Shown piece by piece: positions 33,097 through 41,687 of a stretch of DNA of 64,000 nucleotides. A program made the position numbers and the translations under genes. This DNA comes from JANMCE01 sp031410595. GTDB taxonomy: Bacteria; Actinomycetota; Acidimicrobiia; Acidimicrobiales; Ilumatobacteraceae. The DNA lies in contig JANNZM010000144.1 in NCBI GenBank assembly GCA_031410595.1, positions 26,936 to 90,935 on the forward strand, given 5' to 3'. Under the pieces are notes generated by a model that was not told where the DNA came from, did not search any database, and saw nothing but the letters and a program-made list of their open reading frames with translations. How positions within the stretch are numbered: the stretch's first letter is position 1; the number at the start of each line of letters is the position of its first letter.

Positions 33097-33668
33097 ATGG
33101 CCATCGTCGTGGAGACGATCACAGCGATGGATAACCCGATCGACACGACGCTCGTAGACGGATCGCCACTCATCGCCGCGTTCGAACGCCTCGGATTCGT
33201 GCCGACCAACGAAGTCGGCGTCACGACAACGATGCCGGCCGCATCCCGGCCGCCGGTATCGCCGCTGCCTTCAGGCTTCGAGCTGCGTGATCGCACGACC
33301 GTCGGAGCCCCACACCACATGATCGGCCGATCAGACCCAGACGTGGCGGAGCGACTCGCCGAGTGCTCACTCTACCAACCCGAACTGGATCTCGCCGTCT
33401 ACACATCCGACGGTGAAGTTGTCGCCTACGGATTGTTCTGGTCCGACCCGGTCACCGGCGTCGGCATGGTGGAACCTATGCGCACACCGAAGACGCCTAC
33501 CAAGGTCGCGGCATGGCCCGACACGTTCTGACCAGCGGCCTCGATCGTCTCGCCGCGGCCGGTTGCGAGACTCTGATGATCACCTATCTGGAGAACAACC
33601 CGGTCTCGCAGCACCTTTACCTGTCAACCGGCTTCCAACCGCAAAGACCAGCCGCGGCTATCGGCGAC
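33097..33668 (+). pseudogene. GNAT acetyltransferase, frameshifted
   Basis: The first frame reads DGSPLIAAFERLGFVPTNE up to VGMVEPMRT; the family motif then continues one frame over as EDAYQGRGMARHVL and NPVSQHLYLSTGF. The break is at the CC at 33487-33488, where one missing base would restore reading. The acetyl-CoA loop (Q-G-R-G-M-A) is in the second frame, so the product is dead unless frameshifting occurs. The N-terminal half of a full GNAT also seems short. The natural stop is lost: the second frame runs on antisense to the toxin gene. The end given is approximate. Confidence 0.7.
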
Positions 33669-33683
33669 CGAAGTAGTTGGCGA

Positions 33684-34028
33684 CTACTCGGTTGCCTTTG
33701 GATGTCCAGGCATGGCATCGGTGAGCCAGATGGTTCGCCGACTGTCATCGATGCAATACCAGAGCCGACCGCCGCTCGTTACTTCGTACTGCCACTGTTC
33801 AAGCTGCTCGCCGTTCACGACACGCGAACCCAGGTTGCCTCGAAGCGGATGCTGCCGGCTGTCCCGCTGCCTCGGGTCCACCGTGATTCGGTCCCAGGCG
33901 ATTCGAGCGTTTGCCGGCGCGACGCGGCAGACGGACTCCCAGCCGTCGACTGCCTCACTCGTGGCATACCGGAACTGCCATCCAGTCGAACTCGGTGGCG
34001 GGGCTATCCGTTCGCGGCGCTTCGGCAT
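33684..34028 (-). CDS. RelE/ParE-like toxin
   Basis: 114 residues, basic. The C-terminal portion LEQWQYEVTSGGRLWYCIDD, then RTIWLTDAMPGHPK, has the RelE/ParE strand pattern with the common closing GHPK. This superfamily either cuts mRNA on the ribosome or poisons gyrase; which applies is not clear. It begins 18 bp after the antitoxin gene. The order antitoxin-toxin and the shared promoter support a type II module. Confidence 0.72.
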   Translation of the reverse strand: MPKRRERIAPPPSSTGWQFRYATSEAVDGWESVCRVAPANARIAWDRITVDPRQRDSRQHPLRGNLGSRVVNGEQLEQWQYEVTSGGRLWYCIDDSRRTIWLTDAMPGHPKATE

Positions 34029-34046
34029 TTGTTGGTCCTGCCGCTA

Positions 34047-34496
34047 TCAGGGAGCCGGAATGGCAGAGCCAGATGCGTCGATCTGCAGGCGAAGCCGGTT
34101 CGCCAAGACCGGATCGGCATAGATCTCAGCGGTTGCACGCCACTCGCCAACGAACTGGCTTAACGTGTCGTAGCTGTCGAGATCGCCAACGGCACCGACG
34201 ATGTTGGAGAACTCAGCGACGAACCTCTGCCGGTCATCCGACGGGAGCAGTTCGACCCAGCGAAACGCATCGGCCAGCGCGTCTGAGAGAGCATCGGGGT
34301 GATGAATCGCAAGATTGCGAAACACGCGAGTGAGCGCCGAGAACGTATCGGCGCGAACCCCCTCCCGATCAGCGCGAGTCAGCCTCAAATCGGGCTCATC
34401 CCGACGACGGAGCAACACATCACTGGTATCGAGATCATTCGTGACATCGGCTGGATGACGCAACAGATCAGAGAACGGCCGCTCGATAACTCGCAC
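34047..34496 (-). CDS. Phd/YefM-type antitoxin-like protein
   Basis: 149 residues. The N-terminus VIERPFSDLLRHPADVTNDL, then VLLRRRDEPDLRLTRADR, matches Phd/YefM-like proteins (strand, helix, 'dv-l-rR-D--dL-l'). The longer C-terminal half (residues 60-149) is helical and probably binds the toxin. The GTG start sits 6 nt after a TATCAT box, and the promoter spacer holds a perfect inverted repeat, consistent with autorepression. Confidence 0.72.
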   Translation of the reverse strand: MRVIERPFSDLLRHPADVTNDLDTSDVLLRRRDEPDLRLTRADREGVRADTFSALTRVFRNLAIHHPDALSDALADAFRWVELLPSDDRQRFVAEFSNIVGAVGDLDSYDTLSQFVGEWRATAEIYADPVLANRLRLQIDASGSAIPAP

Positions 34497-34530
34497 CTGA
34501 GCATGATATCTGAACTACTTCAGAAGTCAA
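34497..34530 (-). promoter_or_regulatory. Promoter and operator of the toxin-antitoxin operon
   Basis: On the minus strand: TTGACT (34525-34530), a 16-nt spacer, TATCAT (34503-34508), 6 nt, then GTG 34496. The whole spacer (34509-34524) is the inverted repeat TCTGAA-N4-TTCAGA. A repressor bound there would block RNA polymerase directly. Confidence 0.7.
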
Positions 34531-34566
34531 CCTGTTCGATCCTGACAGGTCCTTCGCTGCCGTGGC

Positions 34567-35085
34567 CTAAACGCTACGGGCGTATTCGACTTCGGGCAGG
34601 ATCAGGTTGTCGCAGAAGGTCGCGTCTCGGGCTTGGCCGGTGCGGCTGAAGCCGACCTTTTCGTAGAACCCGTGAGAGCGAGGCGTGTCACGATGCGTCC
34701 ACAGGTGCACGCCCGGGCTTCCAGGCGCCACCGTGCCGAGCGCTGCCTCCATAAGCGCCATAGACGCGCCCGTCCCCCATGCTGCTGGGTGAAAATGAAA
34801 GCCGCGGATCTCGGTCCAGCCATCGCGTTCCGGGCTGGCGAGGAGCATCGCGAAGCCCCCCAACAGCGAAGGTGTGACGCTCACCAGAACGGTAAAGTCG
34901 AACCGCCGCGGCGAGGCAAAGTAGCCGTGCCAGTTCGTACGTCGATTGGCAGCGGCCTCGTCCAGAACTGCAGGAGAGATCAGATCAACGTACGCAGCAA
35001 GCCATGCCTCAGCATGGCTCTCGCCGAGCGCCGCAGCGTCCGACGGTTCCGCCAACCGAATGACCCTTTCCGACGCCGATGACAT
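34567..35085 (-). CDS. GNAT family N-acetyltransferase
   Basis: 172 residues: an N-terminal VIRLAEPSDAAALGESHAEA strand-helix, a central EIRGFHFHPAAWGTGASMAL segment matching the acetyl-CoA loop (normally Q/R-x-x-G-x-G/A), and a C-terminal GFYEKVGFSRTG. It should acetylate a small molecule or protein amine. The loop is slightly atypical (W-G-T-G-A). The substrate is unknown. Confidence 0.82.
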   Translation of the reverse strand: MSSASERVIRLAEPSDAAALGESHAEAWLAAYVDLISPAVLDEAAANRRTNWHGYFASPRRFDFTVLVSVTPSLLGGFAMLLASPERDGWTEIRGFHFHPAAWGTGASMALMEAALGTVAPGSPGVHLWTHRDTPRSHGFYEKVGFSRTGQARDATFCDNLILPEVEYARSV

Positions 35086-35166
35086 GGCCTCATGTTGTCA
35101 GCCTGGGCAGATCGAGCGACGCGCAATTTCAAGAAGTGCTGCAGCACATCGGCCGTTGGCGGCATC

Positions 35167-35697
35167 ATGATTGGTATGGAGATCGTGACCTCGCCGGCGA
35201 CCTTGGCAGCAGCGGCTTCGCTGCCGGTAACCGTCACCGACGATGGCGATGCCTTCTCCGCGTTCTACAACGAGCACTGCGTCTCGGCTTCTCGCTTGGC
35301 ATGGCTCCTCACGCATGACCGTTCCTCGTGCGAGGACATCTCGCACGAGGCGTTCGCGCTGGTCCTTCCACGATTCGCATCGCTGGATGACCCGGCTGCG
35401 TATCTCCGTCGAGTCATCATCAATCGCGTTGCCGAGCGCAACCGTCGGTCGAGTCGCGAACGTTTACGGATCGACTTCATAACCGCCGGACAGCCGCTCG
35501 TTGAGGACGGCCCGACCGGTGGTCTGATCGACGCCATCTCGGTTCTCCCGATGAATCAACGAACCGCGGTCGTGCTGCGCTATTGGGTCGACCTCAACCA
35601 TATCCAGATCGCCGATGCCATGGGCATCCGACCCGGCACCGTGCGCTCACTTCTCAGCCGAGCGACCGCCACCCTCCGAAAGGACATCACGTCATGA
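35167..35697 (+). CDS. ECF RNA polymerase sigma factor
   Basis: 176 residues. Region 2 is AFYNEHCVSASRLAWLLTHD with EDISHEAFALVLPRF; region 4 is LPMNQRTAVVLRYWVDLNHI, then ADAMGIRPGTVRSLLSRA. It resembles the SigE-like ECF group. The ATG is provisional: 35176 is close by, and a longer frame to 35092 lacks sigma features. It overlaps the following membrane protein gene by four bases (ATGA), the usual sigma/anti-sigma arrangement. Confidence 0.85.
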   Translation: MIGMEIVTSPATLAAAASLPVTVTDDGDAFSAFYNEHCVSASRLAWLLTHDRSSCEDISHEAFALVLPRFASLDDPAAYLRRVIINRVAERNRRSSRERLRIDFITAGQPLVEDGPTGGLIDAISVLPMNQRTAVVLRYWVDLNHIQIADAMGIRPGTVRSLLSRATATLRKDITS

Positions 35698-36677
35698 ACG
35701 ACCTCGACACAGAGCTGGAAACGGCCATCCGCGGTGCGCTCGCGACCGACGCCGCCCGAGCGCCTCGACCCGCGCCACAATGGGATGACCTCCCGAGATA
35801 CGCCGGCGCTCCCGTCGAGCGGCGTCGCTCGCCATGGGGCAAGGTGGCCGTCATCGGACTTGCCGCTGCAGCCATTGGTGGTGCCGTGGCCATTCGCTCA
35901 ACCTCCGCATCCAAAGTGCAGATCGCTGCCTTCGTTCCGGCCGGCGTCGAATACCCCCTGACCGATCTTGGCCCCGCTACCCAATCAATGAGCATCACCA
36001 CCGACGGGCTCTCTCGAAAGGTCTCCGTCCCCGGACTCGACTCGCTCACCGTTGAGAGATCGCTCGACCTGGGAATTGGCCCGACCGCCGTTCTGGGGCG
36101 ATGTTTTTTTCCGGGAACCCTCGGGATAGAAGGAAGCTTTGGAATGTGCAATACCGAGGGGATGGGCAGCCGCATCCCCGAGGTGCTCCATGCCCCTGGG
36201 ATATCGATATCGAACGGCGTGCCCGACCCTCCTTTCGACTATGCGATCTGGACGAACGTGCCACGCGAGGCAGCCTTTGTGGCCTTCACCAGCGGATCAC
36301 AAGAGCTTTGGCAACGTCCGGTCTCGGGAATGGTCGTCTTCCCTACCATGGGCCTCGCCACGGCCTACAGCGCAGACGGAACCGAACTCGCACGTATCGA
36401 TTTCTTCAAATCGGTCTCCCCCGGCCCGGTAGCCGACGACTGGCCGATCTACGACATCTCCGACGCCCAGAATGAGGAGCTGCGATTGTTGATCATCTCA
36501 GCGACAGCAGCGTGCCTCACCGCCCACGGCGGCATGATCGCTGGGGAGTCCAACGTGGCAGTGTTCGAGCCTTCGATCAATCAGATTGAGATTTGGGACA
36601 GCTGCGTCGTCGAGACGAAGAGGATCGTCGCCGAGCGGCTCACGGCTATGAACGTTCCTCTGGTGAAATCTCCATAG
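35694..36677 (+). CDS. Membrane-anchored partner of an ECF sigma factor, putative anti-sigma
   Basis: 327 residues. A 45-residue cytoplasmic N-terminus (MNDLDTELETAIRGALA) precedes one transmembrane helix (VAVIGLAAAAIGGAVAI) and a large extracytoplasmic domain with several cysteines (GRCFFPG, GMCNTEG, AACLTAHG, DSCVVE). Coupling to the sigma gene (ATGA) and topology suggest an anti-sigma factor sensing an external signal. No zinc-anti-sigma motif (HxxxCxxC) is seen, so the inhibitory role is inference. Confidence 0.65.
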   Translation: MNDLDTELETAIRGALATDAARAPRPAPQWDDLPRYAGAPVERRRSPWGKVAVIGLAAAAIGGAVAIRSTSASKVQIAAFVPAGVEYPLTDLGPATQSMSITTDGLSRKVSVPGLDSLTVERSLDLGIGPTAVLGRCFFPGTLGIEGSFGMCNTEGMGSRIPEVLHAPGISISNGVPDPPFDYAIWTNVPREAAFVAFTSGSQELWQRPVSGMVVFPTMGLATAYSADGTELARIDFFKSVSPGPVADDWPIYDISDAQNEELRLLIISATAACLTAHGGMIAGESNVAVFEPSINQIEIWDSCVVETKRIVAERLTAMNVPLVKSP

Positions 36678-36695
36678 CCAGCGACCTCAACGCGA

Positions 36696-38123
36696 CTAGA
36701 GCTGCATGGATTTTGTTTGGAGGAATTCTTCGAAGCCGTAGCGACCGTATTCGCGGCCGATGCCGGATTGCTTGTAGCCGCCGAACGGGGCCATGGGGTT
36801 GGCTTTGCCACCGTTGACTTCGATCTGTCCGGCCCGCAACTTTCGGGCGACGGCTTTGGCATGGTCTTGACTGCCTGACCAGACGCCCGCCGAAAGTCCA
36901 TACGGTGTGTCGTTGGCGATGGTGATGGCGTCGTCCTCATCGCTGTAGCCGATGATGGACAGCACCGGGCCGAAGATCTCCTCTTGCGAGATACGCATCG
37001 ACGGCTTCACGTCGGCGAACACGGTCGGGCGCACGTAGTAGCCAGCGTCCAGTCCCTCGGGCGCATCGGGGCCACCGGCAACGAGGGTGGCGCCCTCCTC
37101 TATACCGATTCGAATGTACGACTGCACGCGATCGCGATGCACCGCTGAGGCCAACGGTCCGAGCCTGGTGCCCTCAGCGAACGGATCGCCGACAACGAAA
37201 CCGTCGGCAACCTTCGCCGCGATGGCGGCAGCTTCGTCCATGCGAGACGCCGGAACCAGCATGCGGGTAAGGGCCGCGCAGGTCTGACCGGAGTTCGGGA
37301 AGCATCGCCCGACACCGGCGGTGACGGCCGCGGCGAACTGCTCGGTGGAGAGGTCTTCGAGCAACACGTTCGGACCCTTGCCGCCGAGTTCCAACGCCAC
37401 CTTCTTCGCGGTCTTGGCCGCTAGTTCGGCGACCCGCGTTCCGGCGCGGGTGGAGCCGGTGAAAGACACCATGTCGATGAGCGGATGCGACGCAATCGCT
37501 TCACCAACAACCGGGCCGTACCCCGAAACCAGGTTGAACACGCCAGCGGGCAGACCGGCTGCGTGACAGGCCTCGGCAAGAATGAACGAGTCGATCGAGG
37601 CCACTTCGGTGGGCTTCAACACGACCGTGCAACCGGCCGCCATCGCGTACGCGACCTTGGCTGCGACTTGACGCAACGGGTAGTTCCACGGCGTGATGCA
37701 TCCGACCACGCCGATCGGTTCCTTCACGACCAAGCTGTTGCCGATTGTCTCTTCGTACTCGAACGATTCGGCGAGCTCGGCAGCCGTCCGGAAGGAGCTG
37801 ACCGGATGCGCAACCTGCGCTACCGACGACGCCGGCTTTGGCATGCCGGTCTCACGGATGATGACGTCGAGCAGCTCATCGGACCGTGCCTCCAGCGCGT
37901 CGGCAACGGCTCGCAGATGGGCACCCCGCTCAGCCGTCGTGAGCGCGGCCCACGCCGGGAACGCAGCGCCGGCCGCTGCGGCCGCAAGATCAACATCGTC
38001 AGCGACGCCTGCGGGGGCGCTGCCAATGACCTGCCCGTTCGTCGAGTCGAACACTTCAATAGCGTCCGTTCCACCCGTTGGAATCCAGCTGCCATTCACG
38101 TAGATCTTCTCGTATCGCCTCAT
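36696..38123 (-). CDS. Aldehyde dehydrogenase family protein
   Basis: 475 residues. It has the NAD(P) fold loop FTGSTRAGTRVAE, the catalytic Glu in KKVALELGGKGPNVL (near 255) and the catalytic Cys in NSGQTCAALTRML (near 288), with EEIFGPVLSIIGY near 380. It oxidises an aldehyde to an acid; the substrate is unclear. TATGAT lies 6 nt before the ATG, a clear leaderless promoter box. Confidence 0.92.
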   Translation of the reverse strand: MRRYEKIYVNGSWIPTGGTDAIEVFDSTNGQVIGSAPAGVADDVDLAAAAAGAAFPAWAALTTAERGAHLRAVADALEARSDELLDVIIRETGMPKPASSVAQVAHPVSSFRTAAELAESFEYEETIGNSLVVKEPIGVVGCITPWNYPLRQVAAKVAYAMAAGCTVVLKPTEVASIDSFILAEACHAAGLPAGVFNLVSGYGPVVGEAIASHPLIDMVSFTGSTRAGTRVAELAAKTAKKVALELGGKGPNVLLEDLSTEQFAAAVTAGVGRCFPNSGQTCAALTRMLVPASRMDEAAAIAAKVADGFVVGDPFAEGTRLGPLASAVHRDRVQSYIRIGIEEGATLVAGGPDAPEGLDAGYYVRPTVFADVKPSMRISQEEIFGPVLSIIGYSDEDDAITIANDTPYGLSAGVWSGSQDHAKAVARKLRAGQIEVNGGKANPMAPFGGYKQSGIGREYGRYGFEEFLQTKSMQL

Positions 38124-38129
38124 GGTCGC

Positions 38130-38135
38130 ATCATA
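38130..38135 (-). promoter_or_regulatory. -10 box for the aldehyde dehydrogenase gene
   Basis: TATGAT on the minus strand, 6 nt before ATG 38123. Confidence 0.45.
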
Positions 38136-38167
38136 CGACGATGTCAGGGTGCCTCACACTGCCGGGC

Positions 38168-39574
38168 TCAGGTGCCAGGGAAGCCGGGCGGAAGCTGCGG
38201 CATGCCACCGGGCAAACCACCGGGCATGCCGAAGCGGCCCTTCTTGCCCTTCTTGCCGCCGCCCTTCTGGCCGAAGCCGCCCATCTTCTTCATCATCTTC
38301 TGCATGTCTTGGAACTGCTTCACGAGACGGCCGACATCGGCGGGAGTGCTGCCACTGCCCCGAGCGATGCGCTCGCGGCGGCTGCCGTTGATGAGGTCGG
38401 GGCGGCGGCGTTCTTCGGTGGTCATCGAGTGGATGATGGCCTCAATGGGCTTAAGCGCGTCATCACCGATCTCAGCGTTCTTCAGCTCCTTGGGGATACC
38501 CGGCATCATGCCGATGATTCCCGACAGCGGCCCCATCTTCTTGATCGCCTGCATCTGCTCCAGGAAGTCATCCAGCGTGAACTGACCCTCCATGAGCCGC
38601 TCGGCCGCCTTCTCGGAAGACTCCTTGTCGAAGGCCTTCTCGGCCTTGTCGATAAGGGTGAGCATGTCGCCCATGCCAAGGATGCGCTGCGCCATGCGAT
38701 CGGGATAGAACTGATCGAAGGCATCAAGCTTTTCGCCAGTACTTGCAAATGCAATTGGTTTCCCGACGACTTCTTTCACGGACAGCGCAGCACCACCGCG
38801 AGCATCACCATCGAGCTTCGACAAAATCACGCCGTCGAGTTCCAACGTTTGGTGGAAGGCCTCTGCGGTCTGCACCGCGTCCTGGCCGGTCATGGCGTCG
38901 ATCACCAGGAACGTGTACGTAGGGTTGACGGTTTCGGAGATACGGCGCACCTCGTCCATCAACTCTGCATCGATGGACAATCGACCGGCGGTATCGACGA
39001 TAACGACGTCACGGCCGAGACGCTTGGCCTCATCCATACCGCGGGCGGCAACAAACACCGGATCGCCGTCGCCGCGCTTGGCGGCCTCATCATCGGAGAA
39101 CACCGGCACGTCGATCTGCTTGCCAAGCGTGCGGAGCTGATCGATTGCGGCCGGACGCTGCAGGTCGGCGCCGACCAGCAACACTTGTCGGCCCTGGGCC
39201 TTGAAATGGCGAGCGAGCTTGGCCGAGTTCGTGGTCTTACCCGAACCCTGCAGACCGGCCATGAGAATGACGGTCGGCGGCTTGGATGCGAACTGCATCT
39301 TGAAACCTTCGCCACCGAGGGCAACGGTCAACTCGTCGTAGACAGCCTTGATCACCTGCTGGCTGGGGTTGATCGCCTTCGAAAGTTCGACGCCCACACA
39401 CGCCGCACGGATGCGGTCGGTAAGGCCACGTACGACCTTGATGTTGACGTCGGCCTCGAGAAGCGCTGTGCGCACCTCGGCCAGCATGGCGGTGACATCG
39501 GCCTCGGACAGACGGCCACGGCCACGAAGCTTCTTGAAGATGCCGTCGAAACGGTCGGAGAGAGAGTCAAACAT
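38168..39574 (-). CDS. ffh: Signal recognition particle protein Ffh
   Basis: 468 residues. N domain, then G domain with GLQGSGKTTNSAKL (107-120), DTAGRLSIDAE and TKLDGDARGGA-type motifs; the C-terminal M domain is rich in Met and Gly (MMKKMGGFGQKGGGKKGKKG) and ends in a Pro/Gly-Met tail. Ffh binds 4.5S RNA and signal sequences and docks with FtsY for membrane targeting. It lies downstream of ftsY in the same direction with a 61-bp gap. TAGCCT lies 8 nt before the ATG. Confidence 0.96.
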   Translation of the reverse strand: MFDSLSDRFDGIFKKLRGRGRLSEADVTAMLAEVRTALLEADVNIKVVRGLTDRIRAACVGVELSKAINPSQQVIKAVYDELTVALGGEGFKMQFASKPPTVILMAGLQGSGKTTNSAKLARHFKAQGRQVLLVGADLQRPAAIDQLRTLGKQIDVPVFSDDEAAKRGDGDPVFVAARGMDEAKRLGRDVVIVDTAGRLSIDAELMDEVRRISETVNPTYTFLVIDAMTGQDAVQTAEAFHQTLELDGVILSKLDGDARGGAALSVKEVVGKPIAFASTGEKLDAFDQFYPDRMAQRILGMGDMLTLIDKAEKAFDKESSEKAAERLMEGQFTLDDFLEQMQAIKKMGPLSGIIGMMPGIPKELKNAEIGDDALKPIEAIIHSMTTEERRRPDLINGSRRERIARGSGSTPADVGRLVKQFQDMQKMMKKMGGFGQKGGGKKGKKGRFGMPGGLPGGMPQLPPGFPGT

Positions 39575-39635
39575 CGCCGCAAAGGCTAGTGCGGAGTACG
39601 AGATTCCGGTGATTCAGCCCGGATCAGCGCTTTCG

Positions 39636-40838
39636 TCAGGCGAACAAGGCGTCGACGAATTCGTCGGGGTCGAACGGGATGAGGTCGTTGATGCCTTCGC
39701 CCAAGCCGACCAACTTCACCGGAATACCGAGTTCGGTTTCGATAGCGAACACGATGCCACCCTTGGCCGAACCGTCGAGCTTCGTGAGCACCACGCCGGT
39801 CAGGTCGGTGGCTTCGGTGAACTGCTGTGCCTGGATCATTCCGTTCTGACCCGTGGTGGCGTCGATCACTAGCAGCACTTCCATCACCCGGCCGGGCTCA
39901 CGATCAGCGACCCGACGAACCTTCTTCAGCTCTTCCATAAGGTTGGTCTTGGTGTGCAAACGGCCGGCCGTATCAGCCAGCACCAGGTCGGCTCCCTTGG
40001 CTGCGGCGCGCTGGATGCCGTCGAAAATGACCGAACTCGGGTCACCGCCTTCTGCGCCACGCACCAACTCCGAGCCGCCCCGGCTGGCCCACGTACCGAG
40101 CTGCTCTGCTGCGGCGGCGCGGAACGTATCGCCCGCAGCCATGATGACGCTTCGACCCTCCGAAACTTGCTGCGCCCCAACCTTGCCGATGGTTGTCGTC
40201 TTTCCCACACCGTTCACCCCTACGAACAACCACACGTTGGGAGATCCTTCGACATGCTCCTGCCGGAGGGCACGGTCGGCGCCGGCGAGGCGGGCCTTGA
40301 GGTCGGCCTTCAGGGCATCGACAACTCCGTCTGGTGTCGTGAGTTCCTTGGCGCTGACCCGTTCCTTCAACGAGGTGAGCATGGCGTCGGTTCGATGCAC
40401 ACCAAGGTCGGAAAGGAGCAGCGACTCTTCGAGGTCATCCCATGTCGACTGATCGATTGCGGTCTTTCCCCGCACCCCGATAGCCGCCGCGAATGCGTTA
40501 CGGGCCCGGCCCAGCCGATCACGGAATCGTGGTCGTTCGGGCAGCAACTCGACCGGTTGCTCTTCGACCAGTGGCTCTTCGACAACCGGAGCCTCCTCGA
40601 CCAGCGTGTCACCATCGCCGACCTGCCACTCATCACCGATGATGTCGGAGTCGTCCTCTTCCCCCACCTCGACGGGCGCAGCGGGCGCAGCGACGGGCGG
40701 CCTGGTCGGTGCCAGTGTCGTCCGTCCGGGGGGCGCCTTGAGCTCTGCGCTCTTGTTTCGCCGTAGACGGCCAACCAGTGGCACGCTCAGTCCGAATGCG
40801 AGGACGGCCGGAATCAGGATCTCAAGCAGGAGTTTCAT
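39636..40838 (-). CDS. ftsY: Signal recognition particle receptor FtsY
   Basis: 400 residues. An N-terminal hydrophobic segment (LLLEILIPAVLAFGLSVPLV) and an acidic linker (EVGEEDDSDIIGDE) precede the NG domain: GVNGVGKTTTIGKV, DTAGRLHTK, and TKLDGSAKGGIVF. It is the membrane receptor for Ffh and nascent chains. In many Actinobacteria ftsY directly follows smc; here a four-gene ABC transporter operon lies between them. Confidence 0.96.
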   Translation of the reverse strand: MKLLLEILIPAVLAFGLSVPLVGRLRRNKSAELKAPPGRTTLAPTRPPVAAPAAPVEVGEEDDSDIIGDEWQVGDGDTLVEEAPVVEEPLVEEQPVELLPERPRFRDRLGRARNAFAAAIGVRGKTAIDQSTWDDLEESLLLSDLGVHRTDAMLTSLKERVSAKELTTPDGVVDALKADLKARLAGADRALRQEHVEGSPNVWLFVGVNGVGKTTTIGKVGAQQVSEGRSVIMAAGDTFRAAAAEQLGTWASRGGSELVRGAEGGDPSSVIFDGIQRAAAKGADLVLADTAGRLHTKTNLMEELKKVRRVADREPGRVMEVLLVIDATTGQNGMIQAQQFTEATDLTGVVLTKLDGSAKGGIVFAIETELGIPVKLVGLGEGINDLIPFDPDEFVDALFA

Positions 40839-40880
40839 GCGCCCGACACCCTACCGGCCCTCCCCCGCCGTTGACCCAAA

Positions 40881-41687
40881 CTACGAGCAGTTACCGACGG
40901 GTGAGGTGCCCTCGCTGAGGCGTTGAGCGAACCAGACGGGGATGATCGACAGCAGCACGACGGTGGTGGCAACCACGTTCACGAGCGGCAGGTTGTTGGG
41001 GCGGAACATGTTGTTGAAGATCCATTGCGGAAGCGTTTGCATGCCCGGCCCGGAGGTGAACGTGGTGACGACGATCTCGTCGAACGACAAGGCGAACGCA
41101 AGCAGTCCACCAGCCAGAAGCGCCGAACGTACCATCGGGAACGTGACGTAGCGGAACGTCTGAAACGTATTGGCACCGAGATCTGACGATGCCTCTTCGA
41201 GGTTCGGTGACAGTCGACGCAGACGTGCGATGACGTTGTTGTAGATCACGACGATGCAGAACGTTGCATGAGCGATCACAAGGGTGAGAAACCCGATGCC
41301 GACACCGAGGGAATGGAACGCCCGGTTCAGCGCAATGCCCGTGACGATGCCTGGCAGCGCGATGGGCAGAACCACAAGGAAGCTGATCGTCTCGCGACCG
41401 AAGAACCGGAAGCGTTGCACCGCAAACGCGGCCATGGAGCCGAGCGCGAGCGCGATGAGTGATGCAACGAGCGCCGTCTTGGCTGACAGGAATAACGCAG
41501 ATCGCACGTCGCTGTTCGATGCCGCTTTCGACCACCATGACAGCGTGAATCCGTCGGGCGGCCATGAGAACGAGCGGGAGGTGTTGAACGACAGCACTCC
41601 CACCACGATCAGCGGCAGGTAGAGAAACGCAAACGCCGCCGTGGTGAGAATGCGCAGGACGCGTCGGGTAAGGAGCGAGAATTCCAT
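40881..41687 (-). CDS. potC: Spermidine/putrescine-type ABC transporter permease (PotC-like)
   Basis: 268 residues with six predicted membrane helices and the inner-membrane EAA loop (LEEASSDLGANTFQTFRYVT). The N-terminal helix is LTTAAFAFLYLPLIVVGVLS. It pairs with the upstream permease; the ATG shares its A with that gene's TGA (TGATG). It is last in the operon: ATPase, binding protein, permease, permease. Polyamine specificity is inferred from operon order and family resemblance. Confidence 0.87.
   Translation of the reverse strand: MEFSLLTRRVLRILTTAAFAFLYLPLIVVGVLSFNTSRSFSWPPDGFTLSWWSKAASNSDVRSALFLSAKTALVASLIALALGSMAAFAVQRFRFFGRETISFLVVLPIALPGIVTGIALNRAFHSLGVGIGFLTLVIAHATFCIVVIYNNVIARLRRLSPNLEEASSDLGANTFQTFRYVTFPMVRSALLAGGLLAFALSFDEIVVTTFTSGPGMQTLPQWIFNNMFRPNNLPLVNVVATTVVLLSIIPVWFAQRLSEGTSPVGNCS

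Noticed and set aside
38100..38170. 4.5S RNA gene next to ffh
   Set aside because: The gap is only 44 bp and shows no hairpin of the right size.
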